Assembly: GCA_002498385.1 (NCBI GenBank)
Contig: DAHH01000016.1
Span: 56,577 to 109,381, forward strand
DNA from: Methanobacterium sp. UBA410
Lineage (GTDB): Archaea; Methanobacteriota; Methanobacteria; Methanobacteriales; Methanobacteriaceae
Direction: 5' to 3'
Length of the DNA: 52,805 nucleotides
Notes under the pieces: model-generated
What the model saw: the letters and a program-made list of their open reading frames with translations, nothing else
Databases searched by the model: none
What the model was told of the DNA's origin: nothing
Program-made: the position numbers and the translations under genes
Shown here: positions 43,195 to 51,358 of the stretch, piece by piece
Layout of the letters: each line of letters starts with the position of its first letter
Position numbering within the stretch: position 1 is the stretch's first letter

Positions 43195-43323
43195 ATACTT
43201 CTTAACAGAATGGGTGAAATTATTGGATTTTTTGGTTTGATAACTGGATTTACGATAGTTGCCATGGCAATTTTCACAGCTTCGTTTCTGTACTTCAGAA
43301 ATCCTAAGGTTGCTGGGGCATAG
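43195..43323 (+). CDS. Possible single-helix membrane peptide
   Basis: The frame includes an ATG at 43210 giving MGEIIGFFGLITGFTIVAMA and a second half ending in RNPKVAGA. The only ribosome-binding site, GAGGGTGAT (43183-43191), is 18 nt from that ATG but 3 nt from an in-frame ATA at 43195, so this may be another non-AUG start. One transmembrane helix. A GC-rich hairpin (TGTCAGCC/GGCATGACA) follows the stop and may be a terminator. Confidence 0.45.
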   Translation: MLLNRMGEIIGFFGLITGFTIVAMAIFTASFLYFRNPKVAGA

Positions 43324-43859
43324 CAAACATGTCAGCCTGGCATGACAGGGGACTCATAGGTTACTACATACATAAAGGTGCGAAATAAATTTATTTTCTC
43401 TTTATCTACAAACCTTTTATGTATTTAAAGAGGAATTTGGTAAAGAGGAACTTGGATTCAGCTGGCCCAAAATAGTTAATTGTTATATCTGATGATACAA
43501 AGTTATGTTATCATAATCTTTAATAAACTCATTTTAAAATTTAAACCTCAAAATATGGTGCTTAATCATTATTAAAGCATTAAAATACTTTAAAGTGCAC
43601 ATGCATAATTTTAAAACGTAAGTGTTGCCCTTCAAAGCATCCCTTCAACCTTCAAAATCCCCATGCAGATGTGAAAAATGACCCTTCCAGAGCTCCGAAC
43701 AAAAAGGGTTTTCAGAACTTAAAAATATAATTTTAGCAACATGAAACCTTCTTAATCCAAAAAAAGGGATGTTAACATTATATTATCAAAATATATTAAC
43801 CAAAAACTGAGTATTGAAATTTCCAGTCCACATTATTAAATTATTATAAAAATAGCATG
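43324..43859. other. AT-rich intergenic region
   Basis: Holds the hairpin at 43333-43350 and a second terminator-like inverted repeat ACCCTT...AAGGGTTTT at about 43681-43715. No ORF with a ribosome-binding site was found. Confidence 0.45.
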
Positions 43860-44025
43860 AGCTTTTTTTTCAAAACAACGTTTAAATAAGTAGGTTTTGC
43901 CCAAAATACAAAGAGACAATGCTCCTAAAAAATACGATAATTTTATCCCCTCTAATTTTGCCTTAAATCTAAAAAAGAGCCCTAAAATCGTTGTTTTTCA
44001 AATTTTAGACCAAAAGGTTTATATG
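43860..44025 (+). promoter_or_regulatory. Promoter cassette of the secreted protein at 44095
   Basis: Contains CAAAACAACGTTTAAAT, CCAAAATACAAA, GCCTTAAATCTAAAAAAGAG (43960-43979) and the TATA box in AAAAGGTTTATATG (44012-44025). All recur in the same order upstream of the gene at 46733. Confidence 0.7.
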
Positions 44026-44048
44026 TAACATGCTGGTGATCACTGAGC

Positions 44049-44081
44049 TATCCAAAATTTTGTTTATATAGAATTTGGATA
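44049..44081 (+). promoter_or_regulatory. 5'-leader hairpin before the gene at 44095
   Basis: TATCCAAA (44049-44056) pairs with TTTGGATA (44074-44081) around a 17-nt loop. It begins about 27 nt from the TATA centre, that is at the expected transcript 5' end, and ends 1 nt before the CGGAGG ribosome-binding site. Confidence 0.7.
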
Positions 44082-44094
44082 CGGAGGCGATCAA

Positions 44095-44844
44095 ATTAAT
44101 AGAAAATCAACATACGTTATACTATTCACAGCAAGCTTGTTTTTGTCTATTTTCGCCGCATTCGGAGAAAATATCCCACATGAACAGTAAACACAAGCAA
44201 AAATAAGTTCAAACGGCGATCTTTTAAATCAAAAGGATGTTGCAACTGTTAGCGCAGCATACCAGCATGAAGTTACCAAGAACATTTCAAATAACAAAAA
44301 TCAGAGCCTTGAATCAAACAGAATCAACGTTTCAGACCAGACAGGTACAGATCAAAGTAACCAGCAAACTGAAGTTAAAACCAGGCCAGTTTACATTACA
44401 AGTGATAACATAAGCTCAAGACCTGAGGATATGGCCCGTATTAATGCAGTAGTCAATGGTTTAAGAGCAGAGGGTGTTTATGCCGTCAACTACGGTGTGG
44501 GACCCAATGAACACATGGAAGTACTTCAGGACCAGCTCCCAAGTAACGCTTTAATAGTCGATATATATGGGGGAGCATGTGCAGGAACGCTTTATGAAAT
44601 GGGCACACCAGATTATAAAACAGAAAAGGGTGATAAAAAGGTGTTTACCATCTTCTATCCTACATCCGTCAGTATAACCGGTTTAAACTGGTTACCCCGA
44701 GCATACGATGATAACTTCTCTCCAGCAGGTTTCAAAGGACTTGCAAATCCTGACCAGTACCTGTCAAAAAACGGTTACAACTACATAGAAACTGGTGATG
44801 TCCAGTACATGACAAAAAGCGTGTACCAGGAGGCATTACTTTAA
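44095..44844 (+). pseudogene. Secreted protein with an AUU start and one in-frame stop
   Basis: GGAGG (44083-44087) lies 7 nt before ATT at 44095, opening a signal peptide (N)RKSTYVILFTASLFLSIFAA. At codon 32 (44188-44190) there is a TAA, after which the same frame stays open for 217 codons. It covers a Ser/Asn/Gln-rich spacer and a domain starting VYITSDNISSRPEDMARINA with YAVNYGVGPNEH and LIVDIYGGACAGTLYEMG. I have seen this domain type in methanobacterial surface proteins, but its function is unknown. The frame around the stop is otherwise perfect, so this is a very recent nonsense mutation, a sequencing error or programmed readthrough. A separate ATG at 44431 would start inside the domain without a signal peptide. 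Confidence 0.75.
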
Positions 44845-45153
44845 ACTGTGTTGAAATTAACAGTACCTAAAAAAAAATTCCTTTTCCCTTTCTATTTTTG
44901 AATTACTCCATACGATTGAATTAATCTGCATGAAATGAGTCCTGCACTTTAATAGAACCCTGCACTTTAAAAGTTCCACTTGTGCCTGGACTTTTTTTGA
45001 AAATTTTGCAACTTTGAACACGTTTCAAAACTTGAACAACACCATTGGAATGGAGATTTTTTTTAATATGTGTCCAATAACAGTGTCCAATGATAAATTT
45101 TGATAAATGATTAAAACATAGATCAAACTGTAAAATGGAAAGGAGAGACAACT

Positions 45154-45324
45154 ATGAAAATAGGTAAATTAAATGAGAAATGTCCTAAATGCGGTTCTCA
45201 GGACAAAACCGTCAAAAGAAACATTGAACAGGTGCATTTTGCACATGCCACAACAGGAGCCGTGGTATGCAGTAAATGTGGTTATGTATTCAAGTCGTGT
45301 AAAGATGAGAAGGAAGAAAAATAA
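45154..45324 (+). CDS. Small zinc-ribbon protein
   Basis: A 56-aa protein with EKCPKCGSQ and VVCSKCGYVF, two CxxC knuckles of a zinc ribbon, plus a later cysteine (KSCKDE). AAAGGAGAGACAACT precedes the ATG at 45154. It resembles small archaeal zinc-ribbon proteins of unknown function and may be a nucleic-acid or protein-binding module. Convergent with exoD. Confidence 0.8.
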   Translation: MKIGKLNEKCPKCGSQDKTVKRNIEQVHFAHATTGAVVCSKCGYVFKSCKDEKEEK

Positions 45325-45383
45325 AAACATGAGCAGGAATCATTGACTCGGTTTGGTTTTCAAAGATAAAAAATCCTTTTATT

Positions 45384-46016
45384 TTATATGGGTATTCCCA
45401 TGTAAGACAGAACCATCTTAACACCACTCCATCCCAGTAACATTATTAAAATGAAGTACAGGGTTGTTAAAGCCACCATGAAGTAGCCGGCCAGGATCAT
45501 GTAACCATCGCGTTCAATGGAGCCGACTGCAAGGAAAAGAATCCCGTATGCTGGTAGGAAATCTGTTAAAGGTACAGGTAATGGCAGCATCAATAAAAAG
45601 GCACAAAAAATGATCATCAAACTGTTCACATATTTCATGACAGTTTTTTTGGCAAGTAAAAAGAACCTTGGCTTTGAAAACTTTTCCAAACCTGATAAAA
45701 TACGGGCCATTCCCTTCAAAATGCGGACCATGTTCTCCTGAGATATTTCATAATTCATTACAAATTCTGGAATCAAAGGGCGTCTGTTAAAAAGTACACC
45801 CATGTTTATTAAGATTATAAGCAGGCCAAATGGCAAACTACTCCCAGGGATAGATACTGGTAATAAAAAAGGAGCAACAAATATTAAACATAATAACAAA
45901 GCTCCCTGATCACCCAGAATTTCTAAAAACCCTCTGAATGTGACCCCATCTGAAGGAACTTTCGAAGCTATTTCGAGAACAAAGTCCGAAGTCCTACAAT
46001 TCTCTGATTTAGACAC
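45384..46016 (-). CDS. ExoD-family membrane protein
   Basis: A 210-aa protein with four to five membrane helices. GVTFRGFLEILGDQGALLLCL and FVAPFLLPVSIPGSSLPFGLL are hallmarks of the ExoD (exopolysaccharide synthesis) family, first found in Sinorhizobium. The molecular function is unknown. The start is a GTG at 46016 after GAGGTTTACCA. A role in surface polysaccharide is only inferred from the family name. Confidence 0.88.
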   Translation of the reverse strand: MSKSENCRTSDFVLEIASKVPSDGVTFRGFLEILGDQGALLLCLIFVAPFLLPVSIPGSSLPFGLLIILINMGVLFNRRPLIPEFVMNYEISQENMVRILKGMARILSGLEKFSKPRFFLLAKKTVMKYVNSLMIIFCAFLLMLPLPVPLTDFLPAYGILFLAVGSIERDGYMILAGYFMVALTTLYFILIMLLGWSGVKMVLSYMGIPI

Positions 46017-46487
46017 TGGTAAACCTCGAAAGTTATAAGATCAAAGTTATTTGAATGAAATTTTAAGTACTCTACTTATTTTTTTTACTTACCTTTAATT
46101 AAGGATCCTTTAAATATTTGAAAGTTACACAGAACCCTCTCTAATTTTTCACGTGCATTGGCACAGTGAATCTGTTACATGATAAACTTACATGAAATAA
46201 ACATTTTTTCCAACAAAAGCCCTTTATTATTTATCACAACACACCTATTAATTAATACTAAACTTACATATGGTATGAAAATATTCTGGTTTTTAGGGCC
46301 TTTTTCTGCAAAAACCGTGTAACTGAGCAAATGATTTAAAGGAATCCATATGACATGAATCTAATTTTTAAGTATTTATTTTTAAAATGGAGTATCAAAA
46401 ATCATTTTTTAATAAAGCCCTATCTGGGCTTGTCTTGGTAACTGATCTCGAGTACTTTAAAATATGGGAGAAGTATATAATGAACAC
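46017..46487. other. Intergenic region, left part
   Basis: AT-rich, no gene seen. It lies between the divergent exoD and the secreted PG-binding-domain gene; the right part (from 46488) is the shared promoter cassette. Confidence 0.45.
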
Positions 46488-46650
46488 CCTTTTTTCAGAA
46501 TAACGTTTGAATTGTGTCACATTGGCCAAAATACAAACCAGAAAAGCTAATCCATAATCAGCCATTTGGATTCCTTCTTAAAAGGCCTTAAATCTAAAAA
46601 AGAGTTTTATACACATCTTTTTTTTGAAAATAAACCAAAGCCTTTATATG
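46488..46650 (+). promoter_or_regulatory. Promoter cassette of the secreted protein at 46733
   Basis: Contains AGAATAACGTTTGAAT, CCAAAATACAAA, GCCTTAAATCTAAAAAAGAG (46585-46604) and the TATA box TTTATATG (46643-46650), collinear with the cassette at 43860-44025. Confidence 0.7.
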
Positions 46651-46673
46651 TGATGATGATGTTATCAAAGGGC

Positions 46674-46731
46674 GTACCAAAAAAAAAGTTCTACAACAAA
46701 CTTTAAAAAACGTAGAACACGGAGGCGGTAC
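46674..46731 (+). promoter_or_regulatory. Structured 5' leader enclosing the ribosome-binding site
   Basis: Inner hairpin GTTCTAC (46688-46694) with GTAGAAC (46712-46718), 17-nt loop. An outer pair GTACC (46674-46678) with GGTAC (46727-46731) encloses the GGAGG at 46721-46725. The structure begins about 27 nt after the TATA centre, the predicted transcript start. Confidence 0.68.
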
Positions 46732-46732
46732 A

Positions 46733-47536
46733 ATTAAGCGAAAAATTAGTTACACAATGATATTCACATTGTGCATTATGTGCGCTGCCCTGCCATTTGC
46801 AGCAGCAGCGGACACTCAGAATATCGGAAAAAACAATGTAAACACAAATTTAAATCAAAATACTGTCGGAACAAACGCAGTTACCGACAACGGCTTAAAA
46901 ATAGGCGCAACCGGAGACAAAGTAGTTGAACTACAGAACTGGCTCAAAAATCAGGGCTACTACACAGGTGCAATCGATGGATCATTCGGTCCTTACACGG
47001 AACAAGCTGTGAAATACTTCCAGGAAGATGCTGGAATAGTTGTCGATGGATGGGTATCCACTCAAACAGAAAATGCAATGGAAAAACTGACAGGTACAAC
47101 TTTAAACCTAACAACTGGTGACACAACTAGCAACAGTCAGTCCAGTACCACAAAAACAAGTGAAAAAACAGAACCAACTCAGGTAGCTACTCACACAGCA
47201 AAAACATCAACAAGCAGCACATTGACAAAAACATCAACAACAAGCTCAAACACAGTAGCAGCAGCAAAATCCAAAGTTACAGGAAAAACTACAGGAAAAA
47301 CTATTAGTGGACAGTTTAAACCTACAGGTGCATTCGATTCTGGTTATGCGTACAAATGGTACTACGTAACCTGGTTAAACTACGACCCATCATCTGGTCA
47401 GTGGGGAGTACTTGAATACAACCCAAAAGGTGCTGACGGAGGAGAATTAACTTCTTCAGTGACTGGCGTTGATTATGATGGCGTATCAGGTTATGAAAAG
47501 GAATATAACCCACGCTGGCAATTAACAAAAGCGTAA
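46733..47536 (+). CDS. Secreted protein with peptidoglycan-binding-like domain
   Basis: A 267-aa exported protein read from an ATT at 46733, 7 nt after GGAGG. This start gives the signal peptide (M)KRKISYTMIFTLCIMCAALP with a basic n-region; the ATG at 46757 would remove all basic residues and has no ribosome-binding site. A PG_binding_1-like domain (about residues 58-118; LKIGATGDKVVELQNWLKNQ, GAIDGSFGPYTEQAVKYFQE) is followed by a Thr/Ser/Lys-rich spacer and a C-terminal Tyr/Trp-rich domain (about 195-267; AYKWYYVTWLNYDPSSGQWG) that I do not recognise. It probably binds pseudomurein or another wall polymer. Its leader and promoter match those of the gene at 44095. Confidence 0.85.
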   Translation: MKRKISYTMIFTLCIMCAALPFAAAADTQNIGKNNVNTNLNQNTVGTNAVTDNGLKIGATGDKVVELQNWLKNQGYYTGAIDGSFGPYTEQAVKYFQEDAGIVVDGWVSTQTENAMEKLTGTTLNLTTGDTTSNSQSSTTKTSEKTEPTQVATHTAKTSTSSTLTKTSTTSSNTVAAAKSKVTGKTTGKTISGQFKPTGAFDSGYAYKWYYVTWLNYDPSSGQWGVLEYNPKGADGGELTSSVTGVDYDGVSGYEKEYNPRWQLTKA

Positions 47537-48086
47537 ATAATCTGAAAAATAAGTAGTGTCCTTTCAGGTCTTGAAAGGACTTTCCCCCTTTTATTAATTT
47601 TTAAAATATCTTTTTATGCATCTAATTTTTAAAATATCTTTTTATGCATCTTCTTAATTAAAAAAAATTAAAAAAAAGTTCTTATTTAATTTTATAAGGT
47701 TGAATATAAACCAGATATAATAATTAACAGATTTTTTTATTAATATATCAAAAGATATATCAAAGTTTTACACAGTTTTCACACTTAAATTCCACATTTA
47801 AAAAAAAATCAATTCAAACTGAGTAATTTAAAGTTTTCACAGTTACTAAAAGTTTTTCACAGCTACTGAAACACCGCTACTGAAAAATATTAAATTCAAA
47901 AAAAAGAGAATTTTATAAATTTTTTATATCTCCAAATAACATGATAAATAACATGACATTTTTTTATAGAACATATCATGATTTTTTCTATAGAGTATAC
48001 CATGAAATAAGGGAGTATACCATGAAATAAGGAGCCAAAACTTAAAAAATCATTTAATTCTAAAAATCATAATTCCAAAAGAGGGA
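47537..48086. other. Intergenic region with terminator and short duplications
   Basis: GTGTCCTTTCAGG...CTTGAAAGGAC then TTTCCCCCTTTT (47554-47592) forms a CCTTTCA/TGAAAGG hairpin with a T-rich end, a good terminator for the secreted-protein gene. Next come a ~30-bp tandem duplication with TTTTTAAAATATCTTTTTAT (about 47596-47652) and a 20-bp one, GAGTATACCATGAAATAAGG (about 47992-48031). No gene seen. Confidence 0.6.
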
Positions 48087-48656
48087 TCATCTGATTTCTT
48101 TCCCAATGTCAAATGCATTTCCAAGCTTTTTACCGGTTGCATAATAAGCACGGCCTGCAGGATCATAGAAGAATGGTTTTATCTTATTTATATCCGGAAG
48201 TCCTTCTGCGTCTGTAAACTCTTCATCAACCTTAACATCCATTATTTCTCCTGTAAACTGGGTATGCACTCCCAACTCAACCGTGTGGACCAGTTTGCAT
48301 TCCAGTACCAGTGGAAATTCTCCAACATATGGTGCATCCACAAGCTCGCTTTTTACAGGTGTGAGACCGCTTACAGAGAATTTGTCCTCAACCTTTCCGG
48401 ATATGATACCGAAGTAATCTGCCTCTTTAACCTGGCTTTCTGAGGGTACGCTTATTGTAAAGGCCTTTTTTTCCATGATATTTGCGTAGGTGTACCTTGG
48501 TTTCTGGAGTGAAATTGAAACACATGGCGGATTTGAACTTGAAATGCCTCCCCATGCAGCGGTCATAACATCAGGCTTTCCATCTTTATCATAGGTGCCC
48601 ACAGCAAAAGCAGGGGTAGGGTAAATTATAGTTTTTGCTCCAACAGATTTTTTCAT
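48087..48656 (-). CDS. Flavin reductase-like FMN-binding protein
   Basis: A 189-aa FMN-binding split-barrel protein. The segments TPAFAVGTYDKDGKPDVMTAAWGG and NPPCVSISLQKPRYTYANI are the FMN-phosphate and isoalloxazine-binding parts of the flavin reductase-like domain; FTISVPSESQVKEADYFG is also typical. Reduces flavins or an acceptor such as ferredoxin-linked substrates; the partner is unknown. AGGAGG lies 8 nt before the ATG. Confidence 0.92.
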   Translation of the reverse strand: MKKSVGAKTIIYPTPAFAVGTYDKDGKPDVMTAAWGGISSSNPPCVSISLQKPRYTYANIMEKKAFTISVPSESQVKEADYFGIISGKVEDKFSVSGLTPVKSELVDAPYVGEFPLVLECKLVHTVELGVHTQFTGEIMDVKVDEEFTDAEGLPDINKIKPFFYDPAGRAYYATGKKLGNAFDIGKEIR

Positions 48657-49078
48657 GTTATTTCCTCCTAAAACTATTGTAAATTCTAACTTTGTTTTTC
48701 ATTATAAGTTTATTGTAGTTATCTCTTTTTTATCATGTAATTATTTTCATGTCTATTAAATTTCCTGTCTACTAAAAGTACTGATGGGTTTAACATGGTT
48801 GGTTTGAGATCTTCTGCTCAACAAATTGAAAGGCCTTTTCGCGGACGTTAAGACAATAAGTTTTAAATTGAAGTTTCAAGGGGAGATTAAAGTTTCAAAT
48901 GTAAAAATAGAAAATAAAAAAAATTGTTAAAAAGGTAAAGCAAGAAGATAACGGTGCAAAACTAAGAAAATATGTAGTAGTACATTTAAAATAAAAAAAA
49001 TTAAAGACAAAAAAAATAGAAAATAGAAAGATTAATAAAAAGAGTTGATTAGCAATTGAAGTGATCAACAGTTTTCTT
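48657..49078. other. AT-rich intergenic region, no gene seen
   Basis: About 420 bp between the flavin reductase and universal stress protein genes. Very A-rich near 48900-49040. No ORF with a ribosome-binding site. Confidence 0.45.
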
Positions 49079-49525
49079 TTATGATACTACATTAACAGGG
49101 ATCCCTGCCGATCTTAAAACCCTGTCTGTCGTGCTTCCAAGCATAAGTTTTTCTATGCCCTGTTTACCAGATTTGCCCATTACAACCTGGTCCACACCTT
49201 CTTCCTCTATCGTTTTAAGTATAACATCAGCTGGTTTGCCTTCCTTAATTTTTGTGGTAATATTAATGTTTTTGCATGTTCCACCACATTGTTTCACTTC
49301 CAAATCTTTTTTGAAGAGTTCAAGAGCTTTTTCTCCTTCTTTCCTTAATCCTTCACTTATCTGGTCACTTAACTCCTGTTGTGGTAGGGCATAGAGGTAA
49401 CCTGTGTCGATGACGTACAGAACGATTATGTCATCACCAGCTGCATCTGCCATGGTTATGGCCTCTTCACCTGCTCTTTTTGCTTGCTGTGATCCATCTA
49501 CAGGCAATAATATTTTTTTACGCAT
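49079..49525 (-). CDS. Universal stress protein (UspA family)
   Basis: A 148-aa UspA-fold protein. ILLPVDGSQQAKRAGEEAI opens the fold and VVMGKSGKQGIEKLMLGSTTDRVLRSAGIPVNVV is the ATP-binding G-x2-G-x9-G(S/T) motif, so it probably binds ATP. It acts in the cytoplasm in stress survival; the exact role is unknown. GAGGTGATAAA precedes the ATG at 49525. Confidence 0.95.
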   Translation of the reverse strand: MRKKILLPVDGSQQAKRAGEEAITMADAAGDDIIVLYVIDTGYLYALPQQELSDQISEGLRKEGEKALELFKKDLEVKQCGGTCKNINITTKIKEGKPADVILKTIEEEGVDQVVMGKSGKQGIEKLMLGSTTDRVLRSAGIPVNVVS

Positions 49526-49720
49526 TTTATCACCTCAAAACATTATTATATGAACTAAGTCTTAATTTTATATAATTAAGTTGTATTTACTCTTAGATAA
49601 ATTTAGCTGCTTCAAGGTGAGACCTTTAAACAAGGGTATGAATATAAATAAGGTTATATAATAAGATCTTTCATAACAACCGGTGTGCAAAATATTATGG
49701 TGAGATCCACATAGAGGGAT

Positions 49721-50239
49721 ATGTTTATGATAAACCATGTTTTTGGATTAGCTGTGAGGGCCATTATACCCGATGAGAATGGTAAAATTTTAATCATTAA
49801 AAGGTCTACGAACAGTAAAACCAACCCAGGCAGGTGGGAGCTTCCAGGTGGTAAGGTTGATCAGAATGAATCCTTTGACCAGGCGCTTATAAGAGAGGTT
49901 TATGAAGAAACAGGTTTAAAAATAGTTCCTGATCATGTTGTGGGAGTTTCTGAACAGAATTTACATATAATAAGAGCCGTTCACATCATAATGTCCTGCA
50001 TGATAGTGGAAGGAGAGCTCAATTTAAGCCTGGAGCATGAAGGTTACGCATGGGTGTTTTTAGAAAACCTAAATGACTACCCATTAGCTGATTGGTTTGA
50101 AGATTATGTGATGAATAGACATAATATATCAGGTCATGGCGAAGAAGAAAGTAAAGTTACAGAAGATGCTAAAAACATTTTAAAACCATGGTTTAATTCA
50201 ATTAAGAAGTCTATGGATAAAATAGTGAAAAAAAAGTAG
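49721..50239 (+). CDS. Nudix hydrolase
   Basis: A 172-aa hydrolase of nucleoside diphosphate-X compounds. The Nudix box GGKVDQNESFDQALIREVYEETGL is complete (GX5EX7REUXEEXGU) and holds the Mg2+-binding glutamates. WELPGG precedes it, as in MutT-like enzymes. A C-terminal Lys-rich tail of about 40 residues is extra. Either the ATG at 49721 or that at 49727 may be used after GAGGGAT. The substrate cannot be predicted. Confidence 0.92.
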   Translation: MFMINHVFGLAVRAIIPDENGKILIIKRSTNSKTNPGRWELPGGKVDQNESFDQALIREVYEETGLKIVPDHVVGVSEQNLHIIRAVHIIMSCMIVEGELNLSLEHEGYAWVFLENLNDYPLADWFEDYVMNRHNISGHGEEESKVTEDAKNILKPWFNSIKKSMDKIVKKK

Positions 50240-50597
50240 TTTTCAATTTATAGATAGGTATAAAACTGCCCAGAACGAGCCCAGAATTATTAAAGTAGTT
50301 AAGATTAGAGTAGTTAAGATATCCATCAACTGTCTAAAATCTATTATCAGAATCACTGGTCAAGTGACTCGAAAGATACGAATACGTGTTCAAGTAGAGA
50401 TGGTACTGACGAAGAGTAAATCCGTTACTGTTCTAAATTGAATTATAAATAGTTAAAAATAATGATTACAAGTTCTAAATTATTAATGCTTATTTTTTAA
50501 ATTTGAAGAATTTATAACCCTGATTAATTTAAAGGTAAATAATAAGTTTTGGTTTCAACAACAGATAACCTAATTTAAGCAGGAGGCGGTTGAAGTT
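50240..50597. other. Intergenic region, no gene seen
   Basis: About 360 bp, AT-rich with several AGTAGTTAAGAT-type duplications near 50290-50320. It supplies the promoter and ribosome-binding site of the broken gene at 50598. Confidence 0.45.
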
Positions 50598-50860
50598 ATG
50601 CCCATGTTTACTGTAGATATGGAGCATAATGTTGAATCTTGTCCAATGTTCAATAATGAAAACAGGATCCTACTTAAATAATTATCAAGTAAAAAGGATG
50701 AATTTACCGGAAAGAAGGAATAAAAATTATAACGGTGTTTTCACACCGCTGGAACATACAATTTTATACGTGGTGGAAGCTCCATCCCAAGATGGTGTGA
50801 GGAGGTACTTAAGGGAAAAGATTTTGCGGGAAAAGATTTTGCATTCTATTACCATTTTCC
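50598..50860 (+). pseudogene. Frameshifted small stress/monooxygenase-like protein
   Basis: After AGGAGGCGG an ATG at 50598 opens MPMFTVDMEHNVESCPMFNN and ENRILLK, then a TAA. The same frame continues as SSKKDEFTGKKE; shifts then lead to GIKIITVFSH and finally to PLEHTILYVVEAPSQDGVRR. Joined, the pieces resemble a small archaeal alpha/beta-barrel (ABM/DUF3303-like) protein with the ENCPMFN...EHTxxYVxEAPS pattern. A duplicated GGGAAAAGATTTTGC disrupts the end. It is a pseudogene by at least two frameshifts and a stop. Confidence 0.65.
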
Positions 50861-51358
50861 ATAGCGAACTATCTCTGAAAGATCTTTACGTCTTTTTGAT
50901 CCGGCCTCATCATCAGGATACCCCAAAGTAGTGAATACGAGAGGAATAACATCTTCGGGAATGTCTAAAACTTCATGTGCAGCATCAGGATCAAAAGCTG
51001 CTATCCAGCAGGTTCCAAGCCCAAGACTGGTTGCTTCCAGTATCAAATGGTCCATGGCAATAGTTGCATCAACTTCACTGTAATTTTTACAATCACGACG
51101 GATCCATCCTTCTTCTGGTACTGCACAGGCACAGATAACTACTGGAGCTTCACAAAACCAGTTGGCACCATAAATCCTTTTTAGGTCTTCTTCTTTTCCC
51201 TCAGTTTTCACAACTATGAACCTGAAGGGTTGTCTATTTGCAGCAGTTGGTGCAAAACATGCAGCCTCCAGCACTGCGCGTAACTTTTCATCTTCCACAG
51301 GATCTTTTTTGTAGCTACGCACACTGTATCTTCTTTTAATTAAGTCCAATAACTCCAT
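50849..51358 (-). CDS. Nitroreductase-family FMN oxidoreductase
   Basis: A 169-aa protein. LLDLIKRRYSVRSYKKDPVED and the FAPTAANRQPFRFIVVK segment (FMN binding) are typical, as is IAMDHLILEATSLGLGTCWIAAF. Reduces nitro compounds or quinones with NAD(P)H in other species; the physiological substrate is unknown. GGGGTGAGCAA places the start at 51358. Its 3' end overlaps the broken gene on the other strand. Confidence 0.93.
   Translation of the reverse strand: MELLDLIKRRYSVRSYKKDPVEDEKLRAVLEAACFAPTAANRQPFRFIVVKTEGKEEDLKRIYGANWFCEAPVVICACAVPEEGWIRRDCKNYSEVDATIAMDHLILEATSLGLGTCWIAAFDPDAAHEVLDIPEDVIPLVFTTLGYPDDEAGSKRRKDLSEIVRYGKW

Noticed and set aside
44431..44844. Independent 137-aa gene starting at ATG 44431
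   Set aside because: No ribosome-binding site; the frame continues upstream through conserved domain sequence (VYITSDNI) to a signal peptide, so it is the distal part of the interrupted gene.
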